From NCBI GenBank assembly GCA_029881805.1, contig JAOULW010000004.1:1-64000 (forward strand): 64,000 bases of DNA, given 5' to 3'. The DNA is from Candidatus Bathyarchaeota archaeon. Lineage in GTDB: Archaea > Thermoproteota > Bathyarchaeia > Bathyarchaeales > Bathycorpusculaceae. The number at the start of each line of letters is the position of its first letter. Within the stretch, counting starts at the first letter, position 1. The notes beneath the pieces were generated by a model. It worked only from the letters and a program-made list of their open reading frames with translations, ran no database searches and was not told the DNA's origin. Of the stretch, positions 42,830-52,861 are shown piece after piece. The translations under genes and the position numbers were made by a program.

Positions 42830-44134
42830 TTATGGTCCTTTCTGTGTGATTTCTTTGACGACACCGGCAGCTACTGTTGTGCCCATGTCTCTGATTGCGA
42901 ATCTTCCGAGTTCTGGAAAGTCTGTGTAGTTTTCAACGGCTATTGGATGAAGAGGTTCCATCTTCACTAATGCTGCGTCTCCAGTCTTCAGGAAGCTTGG
43001 TTTTTCTTCTACAACCTGTCCTGAACGTGGGTCAATCTTCCTCACTAGCTCGGTGAACCTGCATGCGATTTGCCCAGTGTGATAGTGAAGAACTGGTGTG
43101 TATCCTGCTGCTATTGCTGTTGGATGATAAATCACGATTATTTGCCCGATAAATTCCTTGGCCACTGTCGGCGGATTGTTGACAGGTCCTGCAACGTCTC
43201 CGCGGCGTATGTCCGTCTTTGCCACGCCCCTCACGTTAAATCCTACGTTGTCGCCCGGTTCAGCTCTGGGAATTCTTGTATGGTGCATCTCCAAAGACTT
43301 GACTTCAGCTTGTTTGTTAGATGGCATGAATATGATCACGTCGTTTTCTTTGAGCACTCCGGTTTCAACTCTACCGACTGGAACGGTGCCTACACCTGTG
43401 ATGCTATAAACGTCTTGAACTGGAAGCCGCAATGGCTTGTCAAGCGGTTTAGGGGGCAGTTCAAAAGTGTCCAAAGCATCAAACAATGTCGGTCCCTTAT
43501 ACCATGACATTTTTTCGCTTTGCTTAACAAGGTTGTCGCCTGTCCATCCTGAAGTGGGCACAAACGGAATCTTCTCAACCCTGTAACCCACCATTTTGAG
43601 CATCCTTGAAACCTCATTCTTGATTTCATTGTATCGCTCCTCACCCCAGTTCACCGAGGCATCATCCATCTTGTTCACAGCCACAGCCAACTGGCGAACA
43701 CCCAAAGTGAAAGCCAAAAACGCGTGCTCTCTCGTCTGTCCACCCGGACCGATGCCTGCTTCGAACTCTCCTCTCTTCGCCGAGACGAAGAGTATGGCAC
43801 CGTCGGCTTGGCTTGCGCCTGTAATCATGTTCTTAACGAAGTCTCTGTGACCTGGCGCATCTATGACTGTGAAGTAGTATTTCTTGGTTTCAAATTTCAA
43901 GAATCGAAGGTCTATTGTTAAGCCTCTTTCTCGTTCTTCTTTCAGGTTGTCGAGAACCCACGCGAACTTGAAAGTTTCCTTGCCCATCTTTTTGGCTTCG
44001 TCTTCAAAAGCCTTTACTGTTCGTTCGTCAACTGCTCCCGCCAAGTACAGCAAGTGCCCTGTTGTCGTCGATTTTCCATGGTCTACGTGTCCCATTATTA
44101 CTAGATTTAAGTGGGGTTTTCCGGTTTTACTCAA
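42830..44134 (-). CDS. tuf: Translation elongation factor 1-alpha
   Basis: 434-residue GTPase delivering aminoacyl-tRNA to the ribosome. G1 [10 protein letters not shown]3 DAPGHRDF, G4 NKMD, G5 region PTSG. The segment [18 protein letters not shown] carries the longer insertion of the eocyte/TACK lineage rather than the short euryarchaeal form. Start is TTG 44134 with GGAGG seven bases upstream. It is separated from S12-S7 by an oppositely oriented GTPase gene, unlike the usual archaeal str operon. Confidence 0.95.
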   Translation of the reverse strand: MSKTGKPHLNLVIMGHVDHGKSTTTGHLLYLAGAVDERTVKAFEDEAKKMGKETFKFAWVLDNLKEERERGLTIDLRFLKFETKKYYFTVIDAPGHRDFVKNMITGASQADGAILFVSAKRGEFEAGIGPGGQTREHAFLAFTLGVRQLAVAVNKMDDASVNWGEERYNEIKNEVSRMLKMVGYRVEKIPFVPTSGWTGDNLVKQSEKMSWYKGPTLFDALDTFELPPKPLDKPLRLPVQDVYSITGVGTVPVGRVETGVLKENDVIIFMPSNKQAEVKSLEMHHTRIPRAEPGDNVGFNVRGVAKTDIRRGDVAGPVNNPPTVAKEFIGQIIVIYHPTAIAAGYTPVLHYHTGQIACRFTELVRKIDPRSGQVVEEKPSFLKTGDAALVKMEPLHPIAVENYTDFPELGRFAIRDMGTTVAAGVVKEITQKGP

Positions 44135-44286
44135 TCTTTTTCCTCCTTATTTTTTCGAATTTTCCTCAAATTTTAGTGAATTCGTTTACACAACTGTTCA
44201 TTCAATTATTTATCCTTTATGATAACACCAGAGAACAAATATTAAAACCAGTTTCTAAGATTAATTGGACTAGGCGAGTCAGCTTT

Positions 44287-45462
44287 ATGCCAACAAACCT
44301 TCCTCCAGACGCCAAGAAAAAATGGGTCGAAGTTGAAGCCACAAAAAACCCTAGAGAAAAGCTTCAACGAATGGAAGAATTTCTGAGCTTAGTTCCAAAA
44401 CACAAAGGAACATTGAAGCTTCGCGGTCAAGTAAAAAAGCAAATGGCAACAATGCGCAAAGAAATGGACGAAAAGAAACGGAAAAAAGCTGGAAAGGGCG
44501 GACCAAAATACTTCCTAGAAAAGGAAGGCGCGGCCCAAATAGCACTTATTGGCTTGACAAACGTCGGAAAAAGTAGCTTGCTTGCAGCAGTGACAAACTC
44601 TAAGGTTGAGGTTTCCGCAAGTCCCTACACCACGAGGGAGCCTGTGCCGGGAATAATGAATTATGAGGACATCCAGTTTCAGCTTTTGGAAGCTCCCGCT
44701 GTGATGGAGGGTTCTGCAGAGGGAAAAGCATGGGGACTCCAAACCTTAGGTCTAGCACGGAATGCTGATGGACTGGCTTTGATAGTGGACTTGTCAAAGG
44801 ACCCTATCGGACAGTTGTCCCTCATCTTGGATGAGATGGAGAAATCCCGGATATTAGTCAGCAAGCCCAGAGCTAGGGTCGAGATTGAAAGGAAGTTTAT
44901 GGGCGCTGGCTTGCGGATAATCGTGCTTGGGAGGTTTGTCGACTGCAGTTTCAGGGAAGTGGAAGAGCTTCTGAAAAGCTACCGTATTACAGACGCTGTT
45001 GTCAAAATTTCTGGAGAAGCCACCTTAGACGAGGTTGAGGACGCAATTTTTGAAAGCACCGTCTACAAGCCTGCTGTTGTTGTTGCAAACAAAATTGATT
45101 TAAAGGACGCAGAAGCAAATTTGAGATTGTTAAAGGCTTTTGTTGATGACAAGTTGCCTGTAATAGAGGTTTCATGCGAGAAAAGACGTGGGTTAGAAAG
45201 GCTAGGAGAAATTCTTTTTGAAGCGTTAGGCATCATGCGCATCTATACTAAGGAGCCTAGCCAGAGAAAGTTCTCCGAAAAGCCATTCATTCTAAAGAAA
45301 GGCGCCACAATTTATGACTTGGCTAGGAATATTCACAGTGATTTTAGCAAACGATTCTCTTTTGCAAAGATCTGGTCGAAACGTCTTGTTTTTAGTCCGC
45401 AAAAGGTTGGTTCCAATTTTGTCCTAGAAGACGGAGACGCTATCGAGATTCATGCAAAATAA
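44287..45462 (+). CDS. DRG-family GTP-binding protein with TGS domain
   Basis: 391 residues. N-terminal basic helical part, then G1 GLTNVGKSSLLAA, G2/G3 region (PYTTREPVPGIM; here G3 reads LEAPAVMEG rather than DLPG), G4 NKID, and a C-terminal TGS domain (KKGATIYDLARNIHSDF). DRG proteins bind ribosomes. Start ATG 44287 is preferred because the upstream open frame to 44062 lies inside the tuf gene and promoter. It converges on S7. Confidence 0.85.
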   Translation: MPTNLPPDAKKKWVEVEATKNPREKLQRMEEFLSLVPKHKGTLKLRGQVKKQMATMRKEMDEKKRKKAGKGGPKYFLEKEGAAQIALIGLTNVGKSSLLAAVTNSKVEVSASPYTTREPVPGIMNYEDIQFQLLEAPAVMEGSAEGKAWGLQTLGLARNADGLALIVDLSKDPIGQLSLILDEMEKSRILVSKPRARVEIERKFMGAGLRIIVLGRFVDCSFREVEELLKSYRITDAVVKISGEATLDEVEDAIFESTVYKPAVVVANKIDLKDAEANLRLLKAFVDDKLPVIEVSCEKRRGLERLGEILFEALGIMRIYTKEPSQRKFSEKPFILKKGATIYDLARNIHSDFSKRFSFAKIWSKRLVFSPQKVGSNFVLEDGDAIEIHAK

Positions 45463-45468
45463 GCGCTA

Positions 45469-46053
45469 CTATCTTGAGGATTGGGCTACCCTTTCTCTTT
45501 CGTTGCGTTTTGAGACCGCATAGCTTTTTATGTCGTGGTTAGCTGCTAATACAAGTTCTTCTGCTAGGCATTCTTCGGTCGAACGGGGATTGTTTATTGA
45601 AGCGTGTCTTGCTCCTTCGCATATGTTCCTTAGAGCTAGGTCTACTCTTCTTTGGGGAGCAACATCTATTGAGAGGTGGTAGACTACGCCGCCGTAGCTG
45701 ACTCTAGTGGTGTCTTCGCATGGAGCCGAATTTTCTACGGCTTTGACAAGTATCGCTATTGGGTTCTTGCCCGTGCGTATGTTTATTATTTCGAAAGCGC
45801 TTCTGACTATGTTTATGGCTCTGGCTTTTTTGCCTGCGTTTTTTCCCGGTCGCATAAGGTTGTTTGTCAGTCTTTCTGCGATGTTGACGTTTGCTTTGCG
45901 GAACCGTTTATGCTCGTGTCTTCCCATGCTGTGCGGTGATACGACTGGTTTGAGACTTATGTATCGTTGCAAGCCAAAATCTTTCACTTCTACTCCTTCG
46001 AAGCTCCATTTTTCGAAAAGTTTGATTTCTTGTTTCTCACCCAAAGTTTTCAC
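45469..46053 (-). CDS. rps7: Ribosomal protein S7
   Basis: 194 residues, small-subunit head protein. [18 protein letters not shown] is the archaeal N-terminal block, with [18 protein letters not shown] and the [17 protein letters not shown] region after it. Start GTG 46053 overlaps the S12 stop (GTGA), the pattern repeated elsewhere in this genome; an open frame to 46125 exists but overlaps S12 by 75 bases. Confidence 0.93.
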   Translation of the reverse strand: MKTLGEKQEIKLFEKWSFEGVEVKDFGLQRYISLKPVVSPHSMGRHEHKRFRKANVNIAERLTNNLMRPGKNAGKKARAINIVRSAFEIINIRTGKNPIAILVKAVENSAPCEDTTRVSYGGVVYHLSIDVAPQRRVDLALRNICEGARHASINNPRSTEECLAEELVLAANHDIKSYAVSKRNERERVAQSSR

Positions 46054-46490
46054 CGCGCTGGCTTCTGTTTCCTTCCGTACACGAGTTCGTTTAGAGACAC
46101 TCCGTTTACCACTATAACTTTCCATCGTACTCCTGGGATGTCGCCCATGCTTCTTCCTCGGGAGCCACCTATTCCTTCAAGCAACACTTCGTCGTGTTCA
46201 TCGATTATGTTGAGTGCGCCGTCTCCGGGCAGGAAAGCTGTTATTACTCTTCCGTTTTTTATGAGCTGGGTTCTGACGCATTTTCTTATGGCACTGTTCG
46301 GTTGCTTGCTTTCGATACCGACCTTTTCGAGCACTATGCCACGTGCCATTGGTGCGCCTTTAAGCGGGTCTGCCTTAACGTCTAGCATGAGCATGCGTCG
46401 TTTATAGTACATATTGCTCCATCGGAATGTTTTTCGTTTTTCTACGAGTTTTCTTGCGGCGAACTCGCCTCGGGGAGATTTTGAGCCCAT
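46050..46490 (-). CDS. rps12: Ribosomal protein S12
   Basis: 146 residues, decoding-centre protein. The start [15 protein letters not shown] at 46490 is the standard archaeal N-terminus; 11 extra in-frame codons upstream are ignored. [14 protein letters not shown] and the [10 protein letters not shown] end are conserved. Two-gene operon with S7. Confidence 0.95.
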   Translation of the reverse strand: MGSKSPRGEFAARKLVEKRKTFRWSNMYYKRRMLMLDVKADPLKGAPMARGIVLEKVGIESKQPNSAIRKCVRTQLIKNGRVITAFLPGDGALNIIDEHDEVLLEGIGGSRGRSMGDIPGVRWKVIVVNGVSLNELVYGRKQKPAR

Positions 46491-46577
46491 CGTGCTGTTT
46501 TTCCTTTCGCTACGTCTAATCACAACACTAATATTTAAACTGTAATATGCAGATTCGTTGATGGATCTATAAAACCT

Positions 46578-47188
46578 CTATTGAAAATCTTCTGCAATTA
46601 CAGCTTTTTGTCTTTGAACAAATCTTAATTTTTGAATTATTGCAGCTACGACGGCAGGTATCAAGATAAGTTCAGAGTAAGAAGCGTACCAAATGAAAAG
46701 GAATGCGAAAGGTAAAAAAAAGGGATAAGGATAAAGCCGAAGATGCATATGAATAATAGGGTAAGAAAAAGATATTTTGAAAAGTAATGCAAGACGTCCC
46801 CTTCCAAAAATCCCTCCGGAATTGCTTTGTGAATCGAGTAGCCAAGGATTGCGCCAGAAAAGTTGATTAACAGAAAGAAGGGGAACACGAGTGACAAAGT
46901 TTCGGGGTAAGAGATGGGAAATATCTCCATTTGAAAGAACGTGACTTTCAACGGGGAAAGGATGAAAAAACTGCTAGAACTGCTAGGAAGAATGAAAAAG
47001 GGGAAGGATAAGATTAGGAAGGGGGCAGTGACTAGAAAGGTTAGTCCATCGTAGAGGACAATCAGTCCGCTAGAAAGTAAAGACATTAGGGTCGTTAAGG
47101 CAGCCATTATTGGAATGTATGTCAATTTGCCTTTTCCAGCTAGGTGATAGGCTATGTATAAAGAAAGAAACATTTCTTTTTCTAACAT
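46578..47188 (-). CDS. Multi-pass membrane protein, frameshift at an A8 run
   Basis: About 200 residues with four or five membrane segments (PIMAALTTLMSLLSSGLIVL, VFPFFLLINFSGAILGYSI, LFLTLLFICIFGFILI). The uninterrupted frame stops at 46661 with an implausible tail. Shifting one base at the A8 run (46711-46718 plus strand) continues as LPFAFLFIWYASYSEL, then VVAAIIQKLRFVQRQ, to a stop at 46578. The original gene therefore extends to 46578. Function not recognised. Confidence 0.6.
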
Positions 47189-47302
47189 TAATTAAGCGAG
47201 GAAGGATTATTAAGTCTATTGTCTTCTCGCTTAGTCTACTTGTAACATTGAAATTTAAATTGAACGTGTTACAGCTAGAAAATGAGTCCGAAATGAAGAT
47301 TT

Positions 47303-47401
47303 CTATAATTCTTCCATAAACGTTTTGAAATCATCAAAACTTTCTATTGGTTCTCTTCCTGCCGACTGCACTTTTGTGGATTTCACAGCGTTTTCAACCA
47401 T
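47303..47401 (-). CDS. Very small ORF, possible gene fragment
   Basis: 32 codons reading MVENAVKSTKVQSAG, then ESFDDFKTFMEEL and a stop. It has a coding-like acidic tail, but no ribosome site; the neighbouring frame upstream reads LDEVVVVLKDG before a stop, which hints at a shifted longer gene. It lies in the 315-base gap between the membrane gene and the lipoate ligase, which otherwise shows nothing. Confidence 0.3.
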   Translation of the reverse strand: MVENAVKSTKVQSAGREPIESFDDFKTFMEEL

Positions 47402-47503
47402 CTTTGAGAACTACCACTACTTCATCAAGAAACACTCATTAACAGGTCAAGCTACACCACATATTCAGACATAGCAAAAAGCCTGTTTGTAGCGGCGATA
47501 GAA

Positions 47504-48301
47504 ATGAATACTTGGCGCCTATTGACAACAAAAACTCACAACGCTTTCATGAATATGGCTGTTGACGAAGCCATATTGAGAGGTAGAATAGAAAACCTCG
47601 CTCCCAACACTGTGAGATTCTATTGCTGGAATCCATCAGCCGTCTCCATCGGAAAATTCCAAAATATCCAAAACGAAGTACATTTAGACAACTGCAGAAA
47701 ACACGGCGTAGATGTTGTTAGACGCATAACAGGCGGAGGGACGGTTTATCATGACGCCAAAGATGAAATCACCTACAGCGTCGTTGCCGCTAAAGAAGAT
47801 TTGAAGGCTAAAGACATAGCTGCTGTTTACGCAAAAATCTATGCAGGGTTGGCGAAAGCCCTAAAAATCATGGGCTTATCGGCGGACTTTAACGAAGGCA
47901 ACAAAAAAACATGCCCAAACCTAACAGTTAGTGGAAAGAAAATTTCTGGAAGCGCCCAATCTCACAAAAGCGGAGTCGTTTTACAGCATGGCACCCTTTT
48001 GTTGGACGTTGACCTAGAGGAGATGTTCACTTTTCTGCGTGTTCCATGGGCTAACACGTGTATGCAGGTCGTAAACGTAGCAAAAAACAGAATTACATCA
48101 ATAAAACAGGAGCTTAAGAAAGATGTTCTAATAACAGAGGCACAACAAGCTCTAATTGATGGATTCCAAAAAGCCCTAGGCATCCAACTTGTGAATGACG
48201 AATTGACATCCTACGAGCGTGAACTTGCAGAAGAACTCAATAAAGAAAAATATTCCACAAGAGAATGGAATTTCCATGGCAGAAGCATCCACGAAAAGTA
48301 G
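47504..48301 (+). CDS. lplA: Lipoate-protein ligase A family protein
   Basis: 265 residues of the BPL/LplA/LipB fold. RRITGGGTVYHD is the substrate-binding loop and SGKKISGSAQ contains the catalytic Lys region; a C-terminal segment ending YSTREWNFHG is typical of archaeal and bacterial LplA. It would attach lipoate (or octanoate, as LipM) to a carrier such as GcvH or an oxoacid dehydrogenase E2. No lipoyl carrier is in the window. Confidence 0.85.
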   Translation: MNTWRLLTTKTHNAFMNMAVDEAILRGRIENLAPNTVRFYCWNPSAVSIGKFQNIQNEVHLDNCRKHGVDVVRRITGGGTVYHDAKDEITYSVVAAKEDLKAKDIAAVYAKIYAGLAKALKIMGLSADFNEGNKKTCPNLTVSGKKISGSAQSHKSGVVLQHGTLLLDVDLEEMFTFLRVPWANTCMQVVNVAKNRITSIKQELKKDVLITEAQQALIDGFQKALGIQLVNDELTSYERELAEELNKEKYSTREWNFHGRSIHEK

Positions 48302-48365
48302 AGAAATGATGCAGAAGCAATGATTTGACTCGACTATTTCAGCTCATTCGTCCGCGTGGAATGGT

Positions 48366-49805
48366 TCATCTTTTTTCTATTCTCCATTTTACACCTTGCG
48401 GCGTGTCCTCAATTAATACGCCCGAAGCTTTGAGCTGCTCTCTGATTCTGTCTGCAGTTTTCCAATCTTTGATTTTCCTGGCTTCTTCCCTTTTTCGGAT
48501 AAGTTCTTCAGCCTCTTTGGGTAACTCTTTCTTGATAGATTTGGCTAAGTCTAACGCGAAAATCTTGTCAAACTCCAAAAGCAGTTCGTACTTATCTCTG
48601 TCACTAACTTCCTTTTCCTCTCTCAAAAGCTTCCAGACAAAAGTAAGCGCCTTCGGCATATTCAAATCGTCATTTATCGCCTCTAGGAACTCCTTTCTAT
48701 ATTCTTCCGTCTTTCTTGACGGTCCCTTCTCTTCTTCAGGGTTTTCCCTTAGTCTTTGCATGTGTTCCCGCAACGTAAAAAGGGCATTTTGAGCTGCTTG
48801 CAGACTTTCCTTTGTGAAGACTAATTCTGACCGATAATGAGCGGTTAAGCATAAATATCGAAAAGCAAGTGGGTCAAATCCTTCATCAATCAAATTCTGG
48901 ACAGTAATTATGTTTCCTTCTGATTTTCCCATTCTGACTCCCTTGCCGAAGACTAAGAAGGCGGCATGTAACCAATAGTTGGCTAGTTTTTTTCCTGTAG
49001 CAGCTTCTGACTGAGCCATCTCGTTCGGATGATGAATCGGTATGTGGTCTATTCCGCCGCAATGAATGTCAAAAGTTAAGCCAAGATACTTCATACCCAT
49101 GGCGCTGCACTCGACGTGCCAACCCGGAAAACCCACGCCCCAAGGCGAATCCCACTCCATATGCCTCTTTCTATCCTTAGGGGAGAAATGCCAAACGCCA
49201 AAATCTGTTATGTTCCTCTTCTGAGTGTCAAATTCTACCCTTGCGCCAGCCTTAAGACTTTCATTCAAACTCTCAAAATCCATCCCAGTTAGCTTACCAT
49301 AATCTTTCATCTTTGAAGTGTCGAAGTAAACGCCCCTATCAATTATGTAGATGTAACCATTTCCCTCCATTTTTCGAATAAGCTCAATCATATCCGCAAT
49401 GTGATCAGTTGCCCTACAGGCAACTTTTGGCTTGAGTAGGTTGAGTCTTTTTGCGTCTTCAAAGAATGCTCGAGTGTAAAACTCCGCAATCTCCCAAGCA
49501 GATTTTCCTTCCCTTCTGACCCCAATCTCCATTCTGTCTTCACCAGTGTCAGCATCAGAAGTAAGATGCCCAACATCCGTGATGTTCATCACATGCCTCA
49601 CTTCGAAACCATTAAACTCCAAAACTCTTCTGAGCATGTCCTCAAAGAGAAACGTCCGAAAGTTACCCACATGAGCATACCAATAAACAGTTGGGCCACA
49701 GCAATACATACTAACTATGCCCTTCTCCAAAGGAACAAACTTTTCCTTTTCACGTGTCAAAGTATTAAAAAGAGACAAATCTTGATTCAAGGTTCCCACG
49801 TTCAC
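48366..49805 (-). CDS. cysS: Cysteinyl-tRNA synthetase
   Basis: 479-residue class I synthetase. Zinc/ATP site with [16 protein letters not shown] (HIGH motif as HVGN), zinc ligands WHVECSAM and [12 protein letters not shown], and the KMSKS loop as RMGKSEGN. The C-terminal anticodon-binding end is normal. Sits alone, with small genes upstream on the same strand. Confidence 0.95.
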   Translation of the reverse strand: MNVGTLNQDLSLFNTLTREKEKFVPLEKGIVSMYCCGPTVYWYAHVGNFRTFLFEDMLRRVLEFNGFEVRHVMNITDVGHLTSDADTGEDRMEIGVRREGKSAWEIAEFYTRAFFEDAKRLNLLKPKVACRATDHIADMIELIRKMEGNGYIYIIDRGVYFDTSKMKDYGKLTGMDFESLNESLKAGARVEFDTQKRNITDFGVWHFSPKDRKRHMEWDSPWGVGFPGWHVECSAMGMKYLGLTFDIHCGGIDHIPIHHPNEMAQSEAATGKKLANYWLHAAFLVFGKGVRMGKSEGNIITVQNLIDEGFDPLAFRYLCLTAHYRSELVFTKESLQAAQNALFTLREHMQRLRENPEEEKGPSRKTEEYRKEFLEAINDDLNMPKALTFVWKLLREEKEVSDRDKYELLLEFDKIFALDLAKSIKKELPKEAEELIRKREEARKIKDWKTADRIREQLKASGVLIEDTPQGVKWRIEKR

Positions 49806-49860
49806 TCGCCCTAAGAAATAACGGCGAAAAATATTTAAGGATTTTACCTCTACTGCCAGA

Positions 49861-50016
49861 TTAATCGTACTTCTTAACCTTTATCATTTCCCTAAAGTTT
49901 TTCAGATCACTGGCAATTTGCTTGAGAAAGTACAGCTCCTCCATCGTTCTCTCAAACTTCGCAAACTCCTCTCGAACCTTCTCAGCGAACCGCTCCGTCT
50001 CATTCACAGTTCCCAT
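49861..50016 (-). CDS. Small helical protein, unknown function
   Basis: 51 residues, highly charged, predicted as one long helix or coiled coil ([17 protein letters not shown]; then [14 protein letters not shown]). GGTGAG lies seven bases before the ATG at 50016, and codon usage looks coding. It follows the gene at 50049 by 32 bases and precedes cysS by 55. Confidence 0.6.
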   Translation of the reverse strand: MGTVNETERFAEKVREEFAKFERTMEELYFLKQIASDLKNFREMIKVKKYD

Positions 50017-50048
50017 TTTCTCTTCTCACCGACTGAAGCGGAGGGTCT

Positions 50049-50195
50049 TCATCGCTTATCGGCTAGCCGCCGAGCCATTCCGTCATCGAGGAGAAAGGAG
50101 AAGGCTTCGAAAACGGAAAAAACCAATTCAAGGCTGCAAGCGGCATAGCCTTCAACCTTAGCCCTCCATACTTCATCGTAAGACTTAAGATACAT
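50049..50195 (-). CDS. Small protein, unknown function
   Basis: 48 residues: MYLKSYDEVWRAKVEGYA, then LELVFSVFEAFSFLLDDGM and a basic end. An amphipathic to hydrophobic middle suggests a helix that could touch a membrane or partner. TTTTTATAG stands just upstream of the ATG. With the 51-residue gene it forms a small two-gene unit before cysS. No family recognised. Confidence 0.55.
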   Translation of the reverse strand: MYLKSYDEVWRAKVEGYAACSLELVFSVFEAFSFLLDDGMARRLADKR

Positions 50196-50250
50196 GCCGT
50201 CTATAAAAAGGTTGCTGATTAACACTTGTATACAAACATGATTTTGTGGT

Positions 50251-50805
50251 TCAGCCTATGGCCAGAATACCTTCCAAGATGTTCTTTTCTGGGATGTTTA
50301 GTTGTCTGGAGAGCCAGGCTTTCAGCAGTGCGGTGGGTTTTGGGAGTTCGCCGCTGTATGTTATGATCTGGTTGTTTTTAAGGGCGTCTACCTGGAATGT
50401 TTTTTCTGCTTCTCTGTGGAGGAAGGATAATGTTTGGGCTTGATGGGCTAGTGTTTGGAAGTCTTCCCATTGTTTGCATCGCAGGATTACTGGTGGGCCT
50501 CGCATTTCTCTAGCTTGTGCTTCTTCTGTCTTTGGTGCTGTTGTTGCGTGTACTTGTATTGCTGGGGTCTCGTGTGAGGCTGATAAATACGTGATCAGAT
50601 TGGCTATTTCGTTTTGTAGCGTCGTTATTCTTTCTTCAACCTTCTCTATTTTTCCACTCAATTCACCTGTGTCGCCTAATCTTCCAGCTATGCTTCCCAA
50701 CTCGCTTATTAACCGGTCTAAGTCCTTTTCATGCTCCTTCAAGACGTTGACTATAAAATCTAGAGCTTCTAGCGCCTCGTCTTTTGATGGAGCTTTTCTG
50801 GACAT
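50251..50805 (-). CDS. Coiled-coil protein of unknown function
   Basis: 184 residues. Residues 8-75 are heptad-rich (coiled coil), followed by a Pro/Thr-rich linker (TPAIQVHATTAPKTEE) and a compact C-terminal domain with RCKQWEDFQTLAHQAQTLSF and IITYSGELPKP. GGGAG precedes the ATG. I do not recognise the family; scaffold or DNA-associated roles are possible. Confidence 0.6.
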   Translation of the reverse strand: MSRKAPSKDEALEALDFIVNVLKEHEKDLDRLISELGSIAGRLGDTGELSGKIEKVEERITTLQNEIANLITYLSASHETPAIQVHATTAPKTEEAQAREMRGPPVILRCKQWEDFQTLAHQAQTLSFLHREAEKTFQVDALKNNQIITYSGELPKPTALLKAWLSRQLNIPEKNILEGILAIG

Positions 50806-51059
50806 TGATTTTCTCCCTTTTTCTTCAACTTATTAATTGGCTTCTTTATAAATAAACGTAGCGAATCCTCAAAACTTATCCTTGTGAAGACACATCTATA
50901 CGTATTGAGAATTAAAATCATACTTGGAGAAATCTCCCGCACAAGCTCCCTTTTTTCAGAAATAAGATCTTGCAGACGGTCTCTAGTGATTGATTTACTG
51001 CAGTATGGATGTCTCCGACAACGGAACTCTGAGTTCTGATTTATAACTTACTTTTCACC

Positions 51060-51341
51060 AAACTAAGAATCAACAAAACACAATGCTTTGAAGAACTTGA
51101 AAAGGACGTGTGGGAATACCAAATAGGTGGCTATCAAGTATTATCCAAATGGCTAAAATACAGAAAGAAGAGGAAATTGTCACTTGCGGATATAAAGCAT
51201 TATTGTAAGGTCATAACTGCACTCAAAAAAACAATTGAAATTCAAGATGAAATAAATAAGTTATATCCCGATGTAGAAAAGAACATTGTAGAGTTCAAAG
51301 AAAGCACCACTCAGGGCAGTTTAGACGAATATAATCACTAA
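51060..51341 (+). pseudogene. Remnant of restriction-modification enzyme (type ISP/IIG C-terminus)
   Basis: About 94 codons, open after a TGA at 51030. LRINKTQCFEELEKDVWEYQ, IGGYQVLSKWLKYRKKRKL and DIKHYCKVITALKKTI match the conserved extreme C-terminus of fused endonuclease-methyltransferase-specificity enzymes. The motor, nuclease and methylase parts are absent upstream, so this is the tail of a deleted gene of usually about 1000 residues. Confidence 0.7.
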
Positions 51342-51429
51342 TTCATTACATGACGAAAAGCGATTCTAATTCATAGAACTCAAGAAAGCTAGTAGAAGAA
51401 GCCACCGAAAAATTCGGAGAGAGGAAGCC

Positions 51430-51633
51430 ATGAGTGAAGTTAAGAAGTGTCCTAAATGCGGCGGAGAAATGAAGAAATCGAGATATTTGGTTGGACGGAT
51501 TGATCCCATATGCGATATAGGGCTTCGTGTCGAAGATGGCCAATGGGGATTAGGAATTATGGTTCTGCCCGTCTATTGCTTAAATTGTGGTTTCATAGAG
51601 ATATACAAGAGAATGAAGAAAAAGAAGGAATAG
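51430..51633 (+). CDS. Small zinc-ribbon protein
   Basis: 67 residues: CPKCGGEMKKS near the N-terminus and YCLNCGFIEIYK near the C-terminus, a classic split zinc ribbon with a beta hairpin between. GAGAGGA lies a few bases before the ATG. Its stop is two bases before the next gene. Function unknown; such proteins are common in archaeal accessory regions. Confidence 0.65.
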   Translation: MSEVKKCPKCGGEMKKSRYLVGRIDPICDIGLRVEDGQWGLGIMVLPVYCLNCGFIEIYKRMKKKKE

Positions 51634-51635
51634 CC

Positions 51636-52196
51636 ATGTGGTTTCAAATAGAAATCCCTGCAAATTATGTAGCCCAAAAGCAGATAATAAGACACTTGAG
51701 AGTTTGGATTCAAGCGTTGGAAGAACATAAAAGGATACAAGGATTCGCTTTCAATCATTATTCTATTGAAGGTACAGTTGCTCTAATAATCCGCTTTGAC
51801 TGCAGAGAAGAAGCTTTGGTTAATATCAAGAGAGAATTGTCTGAAAACCTTGAAAAAATGGATATTAAGTGTGAGTTAAACGAAAAACCTTGGGAATCTC
51901 CAGAGCACATCAGAAAGGCTTACGAATTTGGCAGTAGATGTGCCTTCCTTATGTTTAAGCTTATAGAAAATGGGCGATTCTCTGAAGACTACATATCTGA
52001 TTTTCTCCAGTCTCAGGATCCACAATCTGACAACGCCTTGTATTTCCAAATCAACTCCAATCATGGTGTAATGAACTCCTTAGGTATCCCAAAACGACCA
52101 AACGAGTGGATAGTTCATTATTGGCTCATTGGAGAGTCTTTTGGACAAATGCTTCAATTGGATTTAGTTCCTAATCTTAGGAGAGTAACACCATGA
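51636..52196 (+). CDS. Unknown protein, island gene
   Basis: 186 residues starting MWFQIEIPANYVAQKQ at 51636; an open frame from 51510 overlaps the zinc ribbon and is not used. There is a mix of alpha and beta predicted elements, no membrane segments and no motif I recognise. Co-transcribed with the zinc ribbon in the eroded accessory island. Confidence 0.5.
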   Translation: MWFQIEIPANYVAQKQIIRHLRVWIQALEEHKRIQGFAFNHYSIEGTVALIIRFDCREEALVNIKRELSENLEKMDIKCELNEKPWESPEHIRKAYEFGSRCAFLMFKLIENGRFSEDYISDFLQSQDPQSDNALYFQINSNHGVMNSLGIPKRPNEWIVHYWLIGESFGQMLQLDLVPNLRRVTP

Positions 52197-52385
52197 GAGA
52201 ACTTCGCAAAAGAGGAATAGGCTTTATATGATCATACAACTTCGGACTTTTGAGTTTCTAATCAAAAAAGCGTTAGCTTTGCTTTATCATATTTCCTTTA
52301 AATTTGTGCACATTTCTTTCTTCAGATTAAAGCTGCTTGAAGTACTCACACGTAATCTAGACAACGAGTAGTTTGGGGGAAATCC

Positions 52386-52718
52386 TTGGAGCCTGAGTTC
52401 AAAGCTTCAGTTGTCCAGCTGATTTTAGATGGACACGTAGAGGAAGCTTTAGAGTTACTTGCGAAACATTACAGCGTTAATTTGCCAAAGATAAAAGTTG
52501 GCTTGCCGAAACATCGCAAGAAGAATGCTATTGGTTGTTACACTGCAAAAAACGAAACAATCTATGTGCTCAACAGTGATTTGCTTAAGGAACCATCAAT
52601 AATTCTACATGAGTTTTACCATCACCTACGCACATCCATAGATAAGACGAATAGAGGAACAGAAAAGTACGCAGCCAAATTCGTCAAGGAATACATCCAA
52701 GCATATAAATCATGCTAG
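52386..52718 (+). CDS. Small HExxH metalloprotease-like protein
   Basis: 110 residues. ILHEFYHHLR (residues about 73-82) is a HExxHH-type zinc motif in a SprT/ImmA-like setting. The first 45 residues form a helical part (VQLILDGHVEEALELLAKHY). Start TTG 52386 has GGGGGA upstream. ImmA-type proteins cut regulators in mobile elements, which would suit the location, but a partner repressor is not visible. Confidence 0.55.
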   Translation: MEPEFKASVVQLILDGHVEEALELLAKHYSVNLPKIKVGLPKHRKKNAIGCYTAKNETIYVLNSDLLKEPSIILHEFYHHLRTSIDKTNRGTEKYAAKFVKEYIQAYKSC

Positions 52719-52861
52719 AAAGGTATTGACCACGCATATAAAAAAGCCCTTTCAATATTCCTTTATCTTTTTCTGTTTTCTCGATAAAGGCTTAGCGTTT
52801 TCCGCACCGGAAGGATAGGCTAATAGTTAAAAAAATAGCAACTCATGTAACATAACAAAGG

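Noticed and set aside
44062-44286. Longer N-terminus of the DRG GTPase with membrane-like residues
   Set aside because: It is read through the antisense of the tuf start and promoter; conserved sequence starts at 44287.
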